Shown: in pieces, positions 1 through 9,466 of the stretch
Position numbering within the stretch: position 1 is the stretch's first letter
Layout of the letters: every line of letters starts with the position of its first letter
Assembly (NCBI GenBank): GCA_002440945.1
Contig: DJWG01000040.1
Span: 1 to 58,080 of the forward strand
DNA: 58,080 nt
Source: Rhodobacteraceae bacterium UBA6236
Lineage (GTDB): Bacteria; Pseudomonadota; Alphaproteobacteria; Rhodobacterales; Rhodobacteraceae
Direction of reading: 5' to 3'
Translations under genes and position numbers: made by a program
The notes under the pieces: model-generated
Database searches by the model: none
The model's input: the letters and a program-made list of their open reading frames with translations, nothing else
What the model was told of the DNA's origin: nothing

Positions 1-641
1 TTCTGAAGATCATGGAAGGTACGGTGGCTTCCGTGCCGCCGCAGGGCGGCCGCAAGCATCCGCAGCAGGAATTCCTGCAGGTCAACACGACCAACATCCT
101 GTTCATCTGCGGCGGCGCCTTCGCGGGGCTGGAACGGATCATCGCGCAGCGCGGCAAGGGCAGCGCCATCGGCTTCGGCGCCGAGGTGAAGGACCCGGAG
201 TCGCGCGGCGTGGGCGAATTGTTCAGCGAACTGGAACCCGAGGATCTGCTGAAATTCGGCCTGATCCCGGAATTCGTCGGCCGTCTGCCGGTCATCGCCA
301 CGCTGACCGATCTGGATGAAGCGGCGCTCGTCACCATCCTGACCGAACCGAAGAACGCGCTGGTCAAGCAGTACCAGCGGCTTTTCGACATCGAAGGCGT
401 GAAGCTGACCTTCACCGAAGACGCGCTGATCGCCATCGCGCGCCGCGCCATCAAGCGCAAGACCGGCGCGCGCGGGCTCAGGTCGATCATGGAGGACATC
501 CTCCTGGACACCATGTTCGAACTGCCGGGCATGGCGAGCGTCGAGGAAGTCGTCGTCAACGAGGAAGCCGTGGACACCCCGGGCGCCAAACCCCTGGTGA
601 TCCATTCCGACGCCAAGAAGGGCGCGGCCTCGGCGGGCTGA
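1..641 (+). CDS. clpX: ATP-dependent Clp protease ATP-binding subunit ClpX, C-terminal half (5' truncated by window edge)
   Basis: This is the C-terminal half of ClpX, the AAA+ unfoldase that recognises tagged substrates and feeds them into the ClpP protease in the cytoplasm. The frame is open from base 3, so the gene starts left of the window; about 212 residues are visible of roughly 420 expected. The sensor-1 region ([10 protein letters not shown]), the arginine-finger box ([10 protein letters not shown]) and the sensor-2 region ([15 protein letters not shown]) are all present and close to the family consensus. The gene ends in TGA at 639-641 and is followed 22 bases later by a strong intrinsic terminator, so it is the last gene of its transcript. 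clpP is expected upstream but lies outside the window. Confidence 0.97.
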   Translation, partial: LKIMEGTVASVPPQGGRKHPQQEFLQVNTTNILFICGGAFAGLERIIAQRGKGSAIGFGAEVKDPESRGVGELFSELEPEDLLKFGLIPEFVGRLPVIATLTDLDEAALVTILTEPKNALVKQYQRLFDIEGVKLTFTEDALIAIARRAIKRKTGARGLRSIMEDILLDTMFELPGMASVEEVVVNEEAVDTPGAKPLVIHSDAKKGAASAG

Positions 642-662
642 AACCGGGTTATTGAACGTTGC

Positions 663-690
663 AAAGGCGGGCCTTCGGGTCCGCCTTTTG
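663..690 (+). terminator. Rho-independent terminator after clpX
   Basis: An 11-bp stem (AAAGGCGGGCC paired with GGTCCGCCTTT, one G-T wobble) closes on a TTCG tetraloop at 674-677. The 3' arm runs into TTTTG. Position and shape fit termination of the clpX transcript. Confidence 0.85.
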
Positions 691-835
691 CTGTTTCTGC
701 CGGGGCGACGCGATTGATTGCGTCGGATGGATCGGCCGGGCCGGGGCATCAGCAGTTCCCCCTGCATGCCACCGGCGCGGGCGCGAATGTCACCCTGATG
801 TCATCAACCGCTGCGATAGGCGCTGAGGTTGGGAA

Positions 836-1369
836 ATGGATGTCGCCATGGAAGATCTTCAGCTTCACACAAAGCGGCTCATCCTGCGCCGACCGGTCGC
901 TTCCGATCTGGAGCCCTACACCCGCTATTGCCAAAGCCCCCGCTCCGGGTTCGTTGGCGGCCCCTATACGTCCGTCCAGGCCTTCGACAAGCTTGCGGCG
1001 ATGATCGGTCATTGGACGCTGCGCGGCTTTGGTCGCTTCATCCTGACCGACCGCGACACGGGCCGCCCCCTTGGCCATGTCGGTGCCCTGCAAGTGGTGC
1101 CGGACACGACGCCCGAGATGACCTGGACGCTCTGGAGTGGCGCGGATGAAGGAAGGGGCTATGCGACGGAAGCCAGCCGCGCCTACTGCGGTCATGCGGC
1201 GGCAGGGCTTGGCTTCCGCGTGATGATCGCGCGGATCGACAGCGACAATGCCGCGTCACGGCGGCTGGCCGAGCATCTGGGCGGGGTGCTGAACCACACC
1301 GCAGCCGCCCCGGACTGGTGGCCGACCTCGGTAACCTACGACCTTGCATTGGCGGGTCCTGACCGCTAG
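836..1369 (+). CDS. GNAT family N-acetyltransferase (RimJ/RimL-like)
   Basis: A 177-residue single-domain protein of the Gcn5-related acetyltransferase fold, which moves an acetyl group from acetyl-CoA to an amine. The N-terminus (residues about 8-18, LHTKRLILRRP) is the typical first strand of the RimJ/RimL (Acetyltransf_3) branch. The acetyl-CoA loop is visible as GRGYATEASRA near residue 107, followed by an asparagine-containing IDSDNAASRRLAEHLGG segment near 135. The start at 836 is chosen because GAGG lies 7 bases upstream; an in-frame ATG at 848 lacks a good ribosome site. The gene is monocistronic and converges on the next gene, with only 6 bases between the two stop codons. The substrate cannot be read from the sequence. 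Confidence 0.88.
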   Translation: MDVAMEDLQLHTKRLILRRPVASDLEPYTRYCQSPRSGFVGGPYTSVQAFDKLAAMIGHWTLRGFGRFILTDRDTGRPLGHVGALQVVPDTTPEMTWTLWSGADEGRGYATEASRAYCGHAAAGLGFRVMIARIDSDNAASRRLAEHLGGVLNHTAAAPDWWPTSVTYDLALAGPDR

Positions 1370-1375
1370 CGATCC

Positions 1376-3805
1376 CTAGCCGCGCCGCATCCGCGCCCCG
1401 TCCGCATCCCAGAGCGCGCCGGTGACCAGCCGCGCCGGACGACGTTCGCCAAGGATCTCGATTTCGCACGTCAGCCCGTCGCGGATCAATTCGACCGGCA
1501 GGAACCCCTGCGCCACCGATTGCCCCGTCCAGTGCGAATACCCGCCCGAGGTGCAGAAACCGACGACCTTGTCCCCGACCCAGATCGGCTCATAGGCCAC
1601 CACATCGGCGTCCTTCGCATCGACCACGAAGGCGCAAAGCCGCCGCTTCGGCCCCTCGGCGCGTTCCCTTAGAGCGGCGGCCTTGCCGATCCAGTCGGCC
1701 TCCTTGTCCCAGCGGATGAAACGGTCGATGCCTGTTTCGCCGGGGAAGTAATCGGGGCTGAATTCCCGCGCCCAGGAGCCGAAGAACTTGTCGAGCCTGA
1801 GCGACATCATCGCCCGCATCCCGAAAGGCCGCAGACCCAGATCCTGCCCGGCAGACCAGAGTGTGTGCCAGAGCGCGCGTTGCGACATGAAATCGCAGTA
1901 GATCTCGTAGCCCAGATCGCCGGTGTAGCTCAGGCGCTGCACAAGGCAATCCGCCATGCCCACGGTCATCCGCCGCGCCGCCATGAAGGGCAGCGCCTCG
2001 CCCGACACATCCGCCCGCGTCACCCGCGCCAGCAGGTCGCGCGCCCGTGGACCGGCGATCTGGAAGCCGGTCAGCCGATCGGACATGTTCTCGACCGTGA
2101 CGCCCGGCTCGGCGTGGCGTTCGAACCAGCGCAGGTGCTGGTCCTGCGCGCCGTAACTGCCGGTAATCTGGAATTCGGTTTCCGACAGGCAGGTGACGGT
2201 GAAATCACCGATGATCTTGCCCTTGGGCGACAGCATCGGCGTCAGGCTGATCCGCCCCCGCTCTGGGATCGCGCCCGCCATCAGCATGTCAAGCCAGGCG
2301 CGGGCGTTGGCCCCCCGGACGCGGAACTTGCCGAAGTTCTGGATTTCGTTGATGCCCACCCCTTCGCGGACGGCGCGGACCTCTGCCGCCACCGCTTTCC
2401 AGGCGTTTGACCGTTTGAAGCTTGGCGTCTCGTAGCGTGGTTCGCCGGGAAGGGCGAAGTAGTTCACGACCTCAAGCCCGTATTGCGCGCCCCAGACCGC
2501 GCCCATCTGGTCGAAGATGTCGTACATCGGCGTGGTGCGGAAGGGTCGCGCGGCGGGGCGTTCCTCGTTCGGGTAGCTGACCGAAAAGCGCATCTGGTAG
2601 TTCTCGATGACCTTCGGCACCGTATAGCCCGGTGTCGTCCACTTGCCGAAGCGCGCCACGTCGAAGCCGCGCGGATCGACCTCGGTTTCGCCGTGGATCA
2701 TCCATTCGGCCAGCGATTTGCCCATGCCGCCGCCCTGACTGAACCCCGCCATGACCGCGCAGGCCGACCAATAGTTGCGCAGGCCCGGCACCGGGCCGAT
2801 CAGCGGGTTGCCATCGGGGGCGAAGGTGAAGGGGCCGTGGATCACCCGCTTCACCCCCGACCGTTCCAGCACCGGGAAACGGCGGTAGGCGAAGGCGACC
2901 GAATCCTCGATCTTGTCCCATTGCTCGTTCAGAAGCTCATGGCCGAAGTCCCAGGGCGTGCCGTCCACCGCCCAAGGCTCGCAGGGTTTTTCATAAAACC
3001 CGATGCACAGGCCCCGGACTTCCTGCCGCAGGTAGCTTTCGCCGCCGGGGTCCATGACATGCGGGAATTCCCGCCCCGATTTCAGGATCGCCATGATTTC
3101 CGGGATGTCGTCGGTCACAAGGTACTGGTGCGCCATCGGCAGAAGCGGCAGGTAGACGCCCGCCATCGCGCCGATTTCCCGTGCCCAGAGGCCACCGGCA
3201 TTGACGACGTGTTCGGCGATGATCGTGCCCTTCTCGGTCACCACTTCCCAGGTGCCGTCCGGGCGCGGGTTGGTCGCCAGCACCCGGTTGTGCAGAACGA
3301 TTTCCGCCCCCTGCATTCGCGCCGCCTTGGCATAGGCGTGGGTGGTGCCCGAAGGATCAAGATGGCCGTCCAGCGGATCGTAAAGCGCGCCGAGGATGCC
3401 TTGGGTGTTGACCAGCCCGTCGGTCATCCGCGCCACGTCTTCGGGGCCAAGGATTTCGGTATGCAGCCCCATGTAGCGGTGCTTGGCGCGTTCGGCCTTC
3501 AGCATCTCGAACCGGGCCGGATTGTCGGCCAGCGTGATGCCGCCCACATGGTGCAGCCCGCAGGACAGGCCGGTGATCTTCTCAAGCTCGCGGTACAACT
3601 GGATCGTGTAGCCTTGCAGCGCCGCCATGTTGGTGTCGCCGTTCAGCGTATGGAATCCCCCCGCCGCGTGCCAGGTCGACCCCGAAGTCAGTTCGGACCG
3701 TTCGACGAGCATCACGTCGGTCCAGCCATATTTGGTCAGGTGGAACAAGACCGAACAGCCGACGACGCCGCCGCCGATGACCAGAACCTGCACATGCGAT
3801 TTCAT
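1376..3805 (-). CDS. FAD-dependent oxidoreductase with GcvT domain (dimethylglycine/sarcosine dehydrogenase-like)
   Basis: An 809-residue enzyme of the dimethylglycine/sarcosine dehydrogenase family, which oxidatively demethylates N-methylated glycines. The N-terminal D-amino-acid-oxidase-type domain opens with a dinucleotide motif (VIGGGVVGCSVLFHL, residues 8-22). It is followed by SGSTWHAAGG near residue 41, where the histidine matches the one that binds FAD covalently in characterised relatives. Residues from about 430 to the end resemble the folate-binding GcvT domains. Family relatives hand the methyl group to tetrahydrofolate. The gene is the most downstream of a leftward run, 119 bases after the preceding stop. 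The substrate (dimethylglycine, sarcosine or another N-methyl compound) is not decided by sequence. The carnitine and choline-sulfate genes elsewhere in this window make the glycine betaine breakdown route plausible. Confidence 0.88.
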   Translation of the reverse strand: MKSHVQVLVIGGGVVGCSVLFHLTKYGWTDVMLVERSELTSGSTWHAAGGFHTLNGDTNMAALQGYTIQLYRELEKITGLSCGLHHVGGITLADNPARFEMLKAERAKHRYMGLHTEILGPEDVARMTDGLVNTQGILGALYDPLDGHLDPSGTTHAYAKAARMQGAEIVLHNRVLATNPRPDGTWEVVTEKGTIIAEHVVNAGGLWAREIGAMAGVYLPLLPMAHQYLVTDDIPEIMAILKSGREFPHVMDPGGESYLRQEVRGLCIGFYEKPCEPWAVDGTPWDFGHELLNEQWDKIEDSVAFAYRRFPVLERSGVKRVIHGPFTFAPDGNPLIGPVPGLRNYWSACAVMAGFSQGGGMGKSLAEWMIHGETEVDPRGFDVARFGKWTTPGYTVPKVIENYQMRFSVSYPNEERPAARPFRTTPMYDIFDQMGAVWGAQYGLEVVNYFALPGEPRYETPSFKRSNAWKAVAAEVRAVREGVGINEIQNFGKFRVRGANARAWLDMLMAGAIPERGRISLTPMLSPKGKIIGDFTVTCLSETEFQITGSYGAQDQHLRWFERHAEPGVTVENMSDRLTGFQIAGPRARDLLARVTRADVSGEALPFMAARRMTVGMADCLVQRLSYTGDLGYEIYCDFMSQRALWHTLWSAGQDLGLRPFGMRAMMSLRLDKFFGSWAREFSPDYFPGETGIDRFIRWDKEADWIGKAAALRERAEGPKRRLCAFVVDAKDADVVAYEPIWVGDKVVGFCTSGGYSHWTGQSVAQGFLPVELIRDGLTCEIEILGERRPARLVTGALWDADGARMRRG

Positions 3806-3924
3806 GACGGATTGCCCCCCGGGATCGAGGCGGCGCGGGGCCGCCGGTGGGCTTCAGTCAACGGCTGGCGGGGCGGCTTCTCATGCCGCGGGGCGACAGG
3901 CGCGTGTCGTTTACGGCCCCCGCG

Positions 3925-4698
3925 TCAGGCTTCGGGGGCGCGGCGGGGCAATTCGGCGCGGACATCCGCCCAGACCGGCAGGTGGTCCGATGCGCGCCGG
4001 CTGAGCGGCGTGCTGAGGGTGCCGGCGTCCAGAAGGTGCATGTTCGGCGTCAGCGCGATCCGGTCCAGCGCCGCGACGGGGCGCCCCGCCGGGTAGCTGC
4101 GCCCGGGTACATGCACCCGGAAGGGGCCGTTCAGCGGCTCGGTCCCTGATCGGGTCGACCATTCGTTGAAGTCGCCGAGGATCGCCGTCGGCAGCGGCTC
4201 CAGCGCCTCAAGCCGACCAAGGATCGCCTCCATCTGCTGCATCCGGCTGGTGCGCAAGAGCCCAAGGTGGACGCAGACGATGCGGATGCGCCCCGCGGTC
4301 AAGGTGAGATCGGCGATCACCGCGCCGCGCGGCTCCAGCCCCGGCAGGTTCATCCGGTGAAGGACCGGCGGACGCGCCAGCACGCGCGGATGCAGAAGGA
4401 GGGTCTGGCCGTGGAAGCCAAGGTTCGGGCCTTCGGGCGCGAGGTCCAGCGGCACAAGATTGCTCGTCGCCTGCAAAAGCCGGAGCGGCAGCGCGGCCGG
4501 GCGGGGGGCGTAGCGGCGGTCGACCTCTTGCAGCGCGACAATGTCGGCCTGGAGCGCGTTGACCACATCGACGATGCGTTCCGGCAGGCGCTTGCCGTCA
4601 AGGCCCACGCATTTGTGGATGTTGTAGCTGGCCAGCCGCAGCGCGATGGTCGGCCCGGCCAGCTTCGTTCCCGGCGGAAGGCGGTGTTTCTGCGGCAT
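3925..4698 (-). CDS. Endonuclease/exonuclease/phosphatase family protein
   Basis: A 257-residue protein of the endonuclease/exonuclease/phosphatase fold (metal-dependent phosphodiester or phosphomonoester hydrolysis). Family landmarks appear in order: LASYNIHKCVG near residue 22, ALQEVDRRY near 55 with the metal-binding glutamate, VHLGLLRTSR near 157, AILGDFNEW near 183 and the C-terminal SDHLPVW with the catalytic Asp-His pair. The open frame extends upstream into selO, but that extension is antisense-like filler. ATG at 4698 gives the usual family length and starts 14 bases after the selO stop, so it is probably co-transcribed with selO. No signal peptide is evident. The substrate is unknown; the same fold includes DNases, inositol phosphatases and sphingomyelinases. 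Confidence 0.88.
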   Translation of the reverse strand: MPQKHRLPPGTKLAGPTIALRLASYNIHKCVGLDGKRLPERIVDVVNALQADIVALQEVDRRYAPRPAALPLRLLQATSNLVPLDLAPEGPNLGFHGQTLLLHPRVLARPPVLHRMNLPGLEPRGAVIADLTLTAGRIRIVCVHLGLLRTSRMQQMEAILGRLEALEPLPTAILGDFNEWSTRSGTEPLNGPFRVHVPGRSYPAGRPVAALDRIALTPNMHLLDAGTLSTPLSRRASDHLPVWADVRAELPRRAPEA

Positions 4699-4712
4699 CC
4701 CGTCAGGCTCCG

Positions 4713-6134
4713 TCAGGTGCCGCAGAAGGTGGCGTGGACGACCTGATCGGGCCGGGGCGGCAGCGTCAGATCCTCGGCCCCCTGCTGGGTGTCGTAGGGG
4801 CGTGAAAGCACCGCGTTCAGGCGGTGGAAGGGGGCAAGGTCGCCCGCCACCGCCGCAGAGATCATGGCCTCGACCTGATGGTTGCGCGGGATATAGGCGG
4901 GATTGGCGGCGCGCATCACCGCTTCGGGATCGGCCTCGGACGCAAGGCGCGCGCGCCAACGGTCCGCCCAGGCATCGAACCCGGCCGGATCGGCGAAATT
5001 GCCCCGCGCGGTGCCCTCGATCAGGCCCCGGAAGCTGTTGGTGAAATCCGCGCCCTGACGGGTCATCTCGGCCCGCAGGTCATCGACCAGCGGCAAATCT
5101 TCAGGGGTTGGCGCGGCTATGCCGATCTTGGCGGCGAAGCGTTTCAGCCATTCCGCCTCGTAAAGATCCTTGAAGCGGTGGACGCTGTCCGTCGCGGCCT
5201 GAACGGCGGCGGTTTCCTCGCCCATCAGCGGGATCAGGCACATGGCCAGCTGCGCCAGGTTCCAGGCGGCGATCTGCGGCTGGTTCGACCAGGCATAGCG
5301 CCCCTGCCGGTCGATCGAGGAATAGACCGTATCGGGGTGGAAGGCATCCATGAAGGCGCAAGGCCCGTAGTCGATGGTTTCGCCCGACACCGTCATGTTG
5401 TCGGTGTTCATGACCCCGTGGATGAAGCCAAGCGACATCCAGTGCCCGATGAGCCGAGCCTGCGCCGCGACGACCGCATCAAGCAGCCCCGCCGCGTCCT
5501 TCGCTTCGGGATGGTGGCGGGCGATGACGTGATCGACCAGAAGCCGCAGCCCTTCGATGTCGCGGCGGGCGGCGAAATACTGGAAGGTGCCGACGCGGAT
5601 ATGGCTCGACGCCACGCGGGCCAGCACCGCGCCCGGGCGGGCGGCGCCATCGCGCCAGATCGTGTCGCCAGTGGTGACGGCCGCCAGGGCCCGGGTGGTG
5701 GGCACCCCCAGCGCGGCCATCGCCTCGGACACCACATATTCGCGCAAGACCGGCCCCAGCCAGGCGCGGCCGTCGCCCTGGCGCGAAAACGGCGTCTGGC
5801 CTGCGCCTTTCAGTTGCAGGTCAAACCTTGCGCCATCGGGCGCGATCACCTCGCCCAAAAGCACCGAGCGTCCGTCGCCCAATTGCGGCACCCAGCCGCC
5901 GAATTGGTGGCCGGCATAGGCCTGCGCCAGCGGCTCGGCCCCTTGCGGCAGGCCGTTGCCGGCCAACCAGGCGATGGCCTCCGGCGTCCGCAGCGTTTGG
6001 GGATCGGCCCCCAGCCGCCGCGCCAGAGCGTCATTCACCGCGATCAGCGCCGGGGCAGGGACCGCGACGGGGGCCTGCCGCGCGTAGAAACGGCTGGGCA
6101 GGCGGGCATAAGAGTTGTCGAAGTGCAGGGTCAT
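4713..6134 (-). CDS. selO: Protein adenylyltransferase SelO
   Basis: A 473-residue member of the SelO (YdiU/UPF0061) pseudokinase family. Characterised members transfer AMP from ATP to Ser, Thr or Tyr of target proteins and act in redox stress. The ATP-site lysine lies in [20 protein letters not shown] near residue 98. The inverted catalytic region is visible as [19 protein letters not shown] near residue 240. The protein ends TFCGT, the bacterial cysteine equivalent of the C-terminal selenocysteine in animal SelO. The ATG at 6134 is chosen because the family begins with a short [15 protein letters not shown] segment; longer upstream frame has no homology. It lies between the nucleoside hydrolase (44 bases upstream) and the endonuclease-fold gene (14 bases downstream), all leftward. 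Confidence 0.96.
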   Translation of the reverse strand: MTLHFDNSYARLPSRFYARQAPVAVPAPALIAVNDALARRLGADPQTLRTPEAIAWLAGNGLPQGAEPLAQAYAGHQFGGWVPQLGDGRSVLLGEVIAPDGARFDLQLKGAGQTPFSRQGDGRAWLGPVLREYVVSEAMAALGVPTTRALAAVTTGDTIWRDGAARPGAVLARVASSHIRVGTFQYFAARRDIEGLRLLVDHVIARHHPEAKDAAGLLDAVVAAQARLIGHWMSLGFIHGVMNTDNMTVSGETIDYGPCAFMDAFHPDTVYSSIDRQGRYAWSNQPQIAAWNLAQLAMCLIPLMGEETAAVQAATDSVHRFKDLYEAEWLKRFAAKIGIAAPTPEDLPLVDDLRAEMTRQGADFTNSFRGLIEGTARGNFADPAGFDAWADRWRARLASEADPEAVMRAANPAYIPRNHQVEAMISAAVAGDLAPFHRLNAVLSRPYDTQQGAEDLTLPPRPDQVVHATFCGT

Positions 6135-6178
6135 GACGCCAATATAGGACGCCCGATCGGGCTTTGCCGCAAGTCCCT

Positions 6179-7120
6179 TCAAATTCTGCCGATCCGTTCG
6201 GTTAGAAGCGCAAAGAACCCCTCTGCGTCGATATCGCCGATGAACAGCGCATTGGCCGACCGGTCCGTGACCCCCCACCAGTCCGCCACCGTCATGCCAA
6301 GCGTGAGCGGGCTTTGCGTCTCGATTTCCACGTTGATGTGGCGGCCCCTGAAGAGATCGGGCTTCAGCAGGTAGGCGATCACGCAAGGGTCATGAAGCGG
6401 CGCGCCTTCGCTGCCGTATTTCGCCATGTCGAATCGCTCGAAGAAGTCGGTCCAGCTGGCGACCACGGCGCCGGCGCGGGTGCCCAGATTGCGGAACGCC
6501 TCGACACGCGCGCGGGTTGTCAGGGCCTTGTGGGTGACGTCAAGCGGCATCACCACCAGCAGAACGCCGGATTTGAACACGATTTCAGCGGCTTCCGGGT
6601 CGACGTAGATATTGAACTCCGCCGTCGGGGTAATGTTTCCAACTTCGAAGTAAGCGCCACCCATCAGAACGATTTCGCTTACATTAGCAACAATATCTGG
6701 TGCTTTGAGAAAAGCGGACGCTATATTCGTGAGAGGACCAAGCGGGCAAAGCGTAACCGTTCCCGCCGGTTCGGACCGAAGCGTATCGATGAGGAAATCT
6801 ACCCCATGACCCTCGGACAGAGCCATGTCTGGATCGGGGAGGCGAATTCCGTCAAGGCCGGTCTTGCCATGGACATGTTCGGCCGTGACCAGCTTTCGTT
6901 CCAGCGGCGCGTCGCACCCGGCAAAGACCTTCACATCGCGCCGTCCGGCCAGTTCGCAGATCACGCGCGCGTTCTTTTCTGTCAGCGCCAGCGGCACGTT
7001 CCCGGCGACGGCGGTGATACCCAGGACATCAAGCTCCGGCGAGGCCAGCGCCAAGAGGATCGCCACGGCATCATCCTGGCCGGGGTCGGTGTCGATGATG
7101 ATCTTTCTCGGCTTCGGCAT
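6179..7120 (-). CDS. Inosine-uridine preferring nucleoside hydrolase family protein
   Basis: A 313-residue nucleoside hydrolase, which splits the N-glycosidic bond of ribonucleosides to give base and ribose for salvage. The calcium-binding DTDPGQDDA motif is at residues 10-18. Further family landmarks are [26 protein letters not shown] and, near the C-terminus, LHDPCVI with the catalytic histidine. Length is normal. It starts the leftward selO transcript. One stretch (about 6625-6760, encoding roughly residues 120-166) is noticeably poorer in G+C and uses AT-ending codons unlike the rest, which hints at local recombination. Base specificity (purine or pyrimidine) cannot be stated. Confidence 0.93.
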   Translation of the reverse strand: MPKPRKIIIDTDPGQDDAVAILLALASPELDVLGITAVAGNVPLALTEKNARVICELAGRRDVKVFAGCDAPLERKLVTAEHVHGKTGLDGIRLPDPDMALSEGHGVDFLIDTLRSEPAGTVTLCPLGPLTNIASAFLKAPDIVANVSEIVLMGGAYFEVGNITPTAEFNIYVDPEAAEIVFKSGVLLVVMPLDVTHKALTTRARVEAFRNLGTRAGAVVASWTDFFERFDMAKYGSEGAPLHDPCVIAYLLKPDLFRGRHINVEIETQSPLTLGMTVADWWGVTDRSANALFIGDIDAEGFFALLTERIGRI

Positions 7121-7253
7121 GATGCGTGCTCCGGGGTACAGGGGGCTGACGGTATTGAAGTGCAGACCAGCAAATTCGGATCAAATTGTCGCCAAATCGG
7201 CGCCACATTCAGGGTGAAAGCATAGAAGCGTGCCCAGGGGAAGGTGGCGCGTG

Positions 7254-8120
7254 ATGCGGGGCGATATGTATAGGATCAATGTTCACGTTGGCACCCATGC
7301 GTCCGGGTCGCGCACGTTCCAGCGATTTCTGGCAGCGAACCGGCAAACCATCATTGCGGATGGGTATGACATCGCTTGCCCGCCCTCGGATGACCTGACC
7401 GAAGCCGCCGAGGCGAAGGCCGCAGCCTCGGGGATCGGGCTGGCGATGGCAGAGCGTGGCACCGGCGAACGGCGCGGGCTGATCCTGTCGGACCACGCCA
7501 TCGGCGCGCAGTCCGACCGGCTGGTCAAGGCGCAGTTCTACCCCGAAGCCGCCGCGCGCGCGCGCGACCTGCGCGCAGCCCTTGGCATGGCCGTCGACCG
7601 GCTGGTGCTGGTGGTGCAGCCCTATGAACAGCTGTTCGCAAATGCCTGGGCGCAGCATGCGACCGCCAGCCTGACCCGGCCCTTTGCCGATCTGGTGCCG
7701 CAGGTCTATGGCTTCGACGGCGGCTGGCTCGATCTGGTCGAAGACCTGCGCGAGGGGCTCGAGGCGCGCCACGTCACCGTTCTTGCCGCGCCGCAAGACC
7801 CGATGGCGGTCCTGTCGCAGATTGCGCCGGATCTGCGCCTGTCGCGGATGGTTCCCCCCGAACCGGCGGCCCCGGTGACCGACAGCGCCATTGCCATGAT
7901 CCAGCGCCACCTGAAGGCGGGCGGTCGCTTCGCCCCCGGCCAGCGCGCCCGGCTGATGGCCTTCCACGCCCGCCAGCCGCAGCTTCCCGCGCCGGTGCCG
8001 TTCGAGGGCCTGCGCCTTGCCGACCTGCGCGGCCGCTATGTAGCCGACCTTGACAGCCTGTCGCGGATGCCGGGCGTCGAGGTGGTCGGCGGAACCATGG
8101 CGCACATGGCGGCGGAGTAG
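7254..8120 (+). CDS. Sulfotransferase-like hypothetical protein
   Basis: A protein of about 288 residues that I do not recognise firmly. Its N-terminus, INVHVGTHASGSRTFQRFL, resembles the phosphate-binding loop of bacterial PAPS-dependent sulfotransferases (usual form HxGxxKTGTTxLQ). However the lysine and both threonines of the KTGTT core are absent, so activity is uncertain. The rest is mixed alpha/beta without membrane segments. Start choice: ATG 7254 has AGGGGAAGG 9 bases upstream. GTG 7230 and ATG 7266 are alternatives. It is transcribed away from the nucleoside hydrolase and lies 104 bases before the FGE-fold gene. Confidence 0.6.
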   Translation: MRGDMYRINVHVGTHASGSRTFQRFLAANRQTIIADGYDIACPPSDDLTEAAEAKAAASGIGLAMAERGTGERRGLILSDHAIGAQSDRLVKAQFYPEAAARARDLRAALGMAVDRLVLVVQPYEQLFANAWAQHATASLTRPFADLVPQVYGFDGGWLDLVEDLREGLEARHVTVLAAPQDPMAVLSQIAPDLRLSRMVPPEPAAPVTDSAIAMIQRHLKAGGRFAPGQRARLMAFHARQPQLPAPVPFEGLRLADLRGRYVADLDSLSRMPGVEVVGGTMAHMAAE

Positions 8121-8224
8121 CTTGACGCCAGCATGCGAAGGCCCCGGCTGTCGGCGGGTGACGCATTCTCTGCGGTAGGCACTGACCTGCCGGACCTGCC
8201 CCGGGACTGTTCAGAGATCGTAAC

Positions 8225-9259
8225 ATGCAACGCCATCTTGTCGGCCCGCCTTTCCTTTGCACGAACGCAGGCCAGATTTTCCTCACGGTCCTGTGGGCGA
8301 GCCTGGTGGCGGCGTCCAGCCCTGCGCAGTCCGAGGAAATCCGGGCGCGAAGCGAACTGAAGCCGCTCACAGGTTTCCGGGACTGCGATCACTGCCCCGA
8401 AATGATCGTCATGCCGCCCGGAGCCTTCATGATGGGTGCGATACCCGGCGAGTCGCGCAATCCGTTCGATTTTTACGGCGAGAACGCAACCCGCCGGATT
8501 CGGACGCCTGATGAAATGAACATCATCCCGAGCGAACATCCCCGCCATCGGGTCGAAATGGACATCCCCTATGCCATCGCCCGCAATGAAGTCACCCATG
8601 CCGAGTGGATGGCCTGCGTGGAGGATGGTGGCTGCAGCCATGTGCCCGATCATCGTGTTCTTACTCCGAACGGATACAAGTCGTTAGGTTCCGATCACCC
8701 CGTGATCAATGCCTCTTACCTGGACGTGCTGGAATATGTGGCCTGGCTGAATAAGCTGGTCGGCGAACAGGTCTATCGCCTGCCGACGGAAGCGGAATGG
8801 GAATATGCCGCCCGCGCCGGAACCGAGACCCCCTTCGCGCAAGGCGAGGAGCTGACGGCGGACCAAGCAAATTTTTCGCGCAGAGCTACGGAACATGTGC
8901 TGGGGAGAGGACAAGAGCCGAGGGTATCGCTACCCGAGCTTGTCGATCGATACATGCCGGTTCCCGTCAATCAACTCGACGCGGCGAACGCATGGGGCGT
9001 TCGGCATATGTCGGGAAATGTCGAGGAGCTGACCCAATCCTGCTGGTCGGACGAACATCTGCGACTGTCCAGTGACAGCGCCTACTTGGCGAACGGTGAC
9101 TCCCAGCGGTCCTGCCGGCGTGTCGCCAAAGGCGGGGCATTCAATATGGCCATGGACCATGTTCGCCCCGCCAGGCGTTTTCGACCGACCGAGGATTTCA
9201 GAGATACCAATCTTGGCTTTCGCGTTGTTCGGGATCTGAGCGATACCGAAGAAAAATAG
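8225..9259 (+). CDS. Exported SUMF1/FGE-fold protein, probably without formylglycine-generating activity
   Basis: A 344-residue protein with a hydrophobic N-terminus (residues about 17-36) consistent with a signal peptide, followed by a formylglycine-generating-enzyme (SUMF1) domain. The domain opens with a CxxC-containing segment (CDHCPEMIVMPPGAFMMG, near residue 54). It continues with ARNEVTHAEW, RLPTEAEWEYAARAG near 185 and MSGNVEELTQ, and ends with RVAKGGAFNMAMDHVRPARR. True sulfatase-activating enzymes carry two catalytic cysteines after the GGSF motif; here those places are Met and Val. The fold is therefore used for something other than formylglycine formation, as in many SUMF1/EgtB/PvdO relatives. 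No sulfatase lies next to it. Base usage is somewhat less GC-rich than in neighbours, compatible with acquisition. Confidence 0.85.
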   Translation: MQRHLVGPPFLCTNAGQIFLTVLWASLVAASSPAQSEEIRARSELKPLTGFRDCDHCPEMIVMPPGAFMMGAIPGESRNPFDFYGENATRRIRTPDEMNIIPSEHPRHRVEMDIPYAIARNEVTHAEWMACVEDGGCSHVPDHRVLTPNGYKSLGSDHPVINASYLDVLEYVAWLNKLVGEQVYRLPTEAEWEYAARAGTETPFAQGEELTADQANFSRRATEHVLGRGQEPRVSLPELVDRYMPVPVNQLDAANAWGVRHMSGNVEELTQSCWSDEHLRLSSDSAYLANGDSQRSCRRVAKGGAFNMAMDHVRPARRFRPTEDFRDTNLGFRVVRDLSDTEEK

Positions 9260-9352
9260 GGCCGCGGGCGGACCTCTTTCGAGGAAATGTTGCCAGCCGG
9301 TCGAACACTGCCACCGGAGCAGGCCCGGCCAATTGGGTTCGACCGTCAGAAG

Positions 9353-9383
9353 AAAAACGGACCGCAGGCCAACCTGCGGTCCG
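9353..9383 (-). terminator. Rho-independent terminator of the Fe(III)-binding protein gene
   Basis: A perfect 11-bp stem (CGGACCGCAGG with CCTGCGGTCCG, arms 9358-9368 and 9373-9383) encloses a CCAA loop. On the minus strand the stem is followed directly by TTTTT (9357-9353). It lies 84 bases beyond the stop codon of the leftward gene. Confidence 0.88.
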
Positions 9384-9466
9384 AGTTCGTTCAACGTCCA
9401 GACTGTCCATGCCCTGCGACAGGACATGCGTCACGGACGGCGCGGTCTTGGCGCCGCGAATTGGGA

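Noticed and set aside
2483..4096. Open frame of 537 codons on the plus strand opposite the FAD oxidoreductase
   Set aside because: The composition and lack of motifs mark it as antisense of the well-supported enzyme gene.
8225..9259. Activator (formylglycine-generating enzyme) for the choline sulfatase in this window
   Set aside because: The two catalytic cysteines are missing and the gene is 35 kb away from betC.
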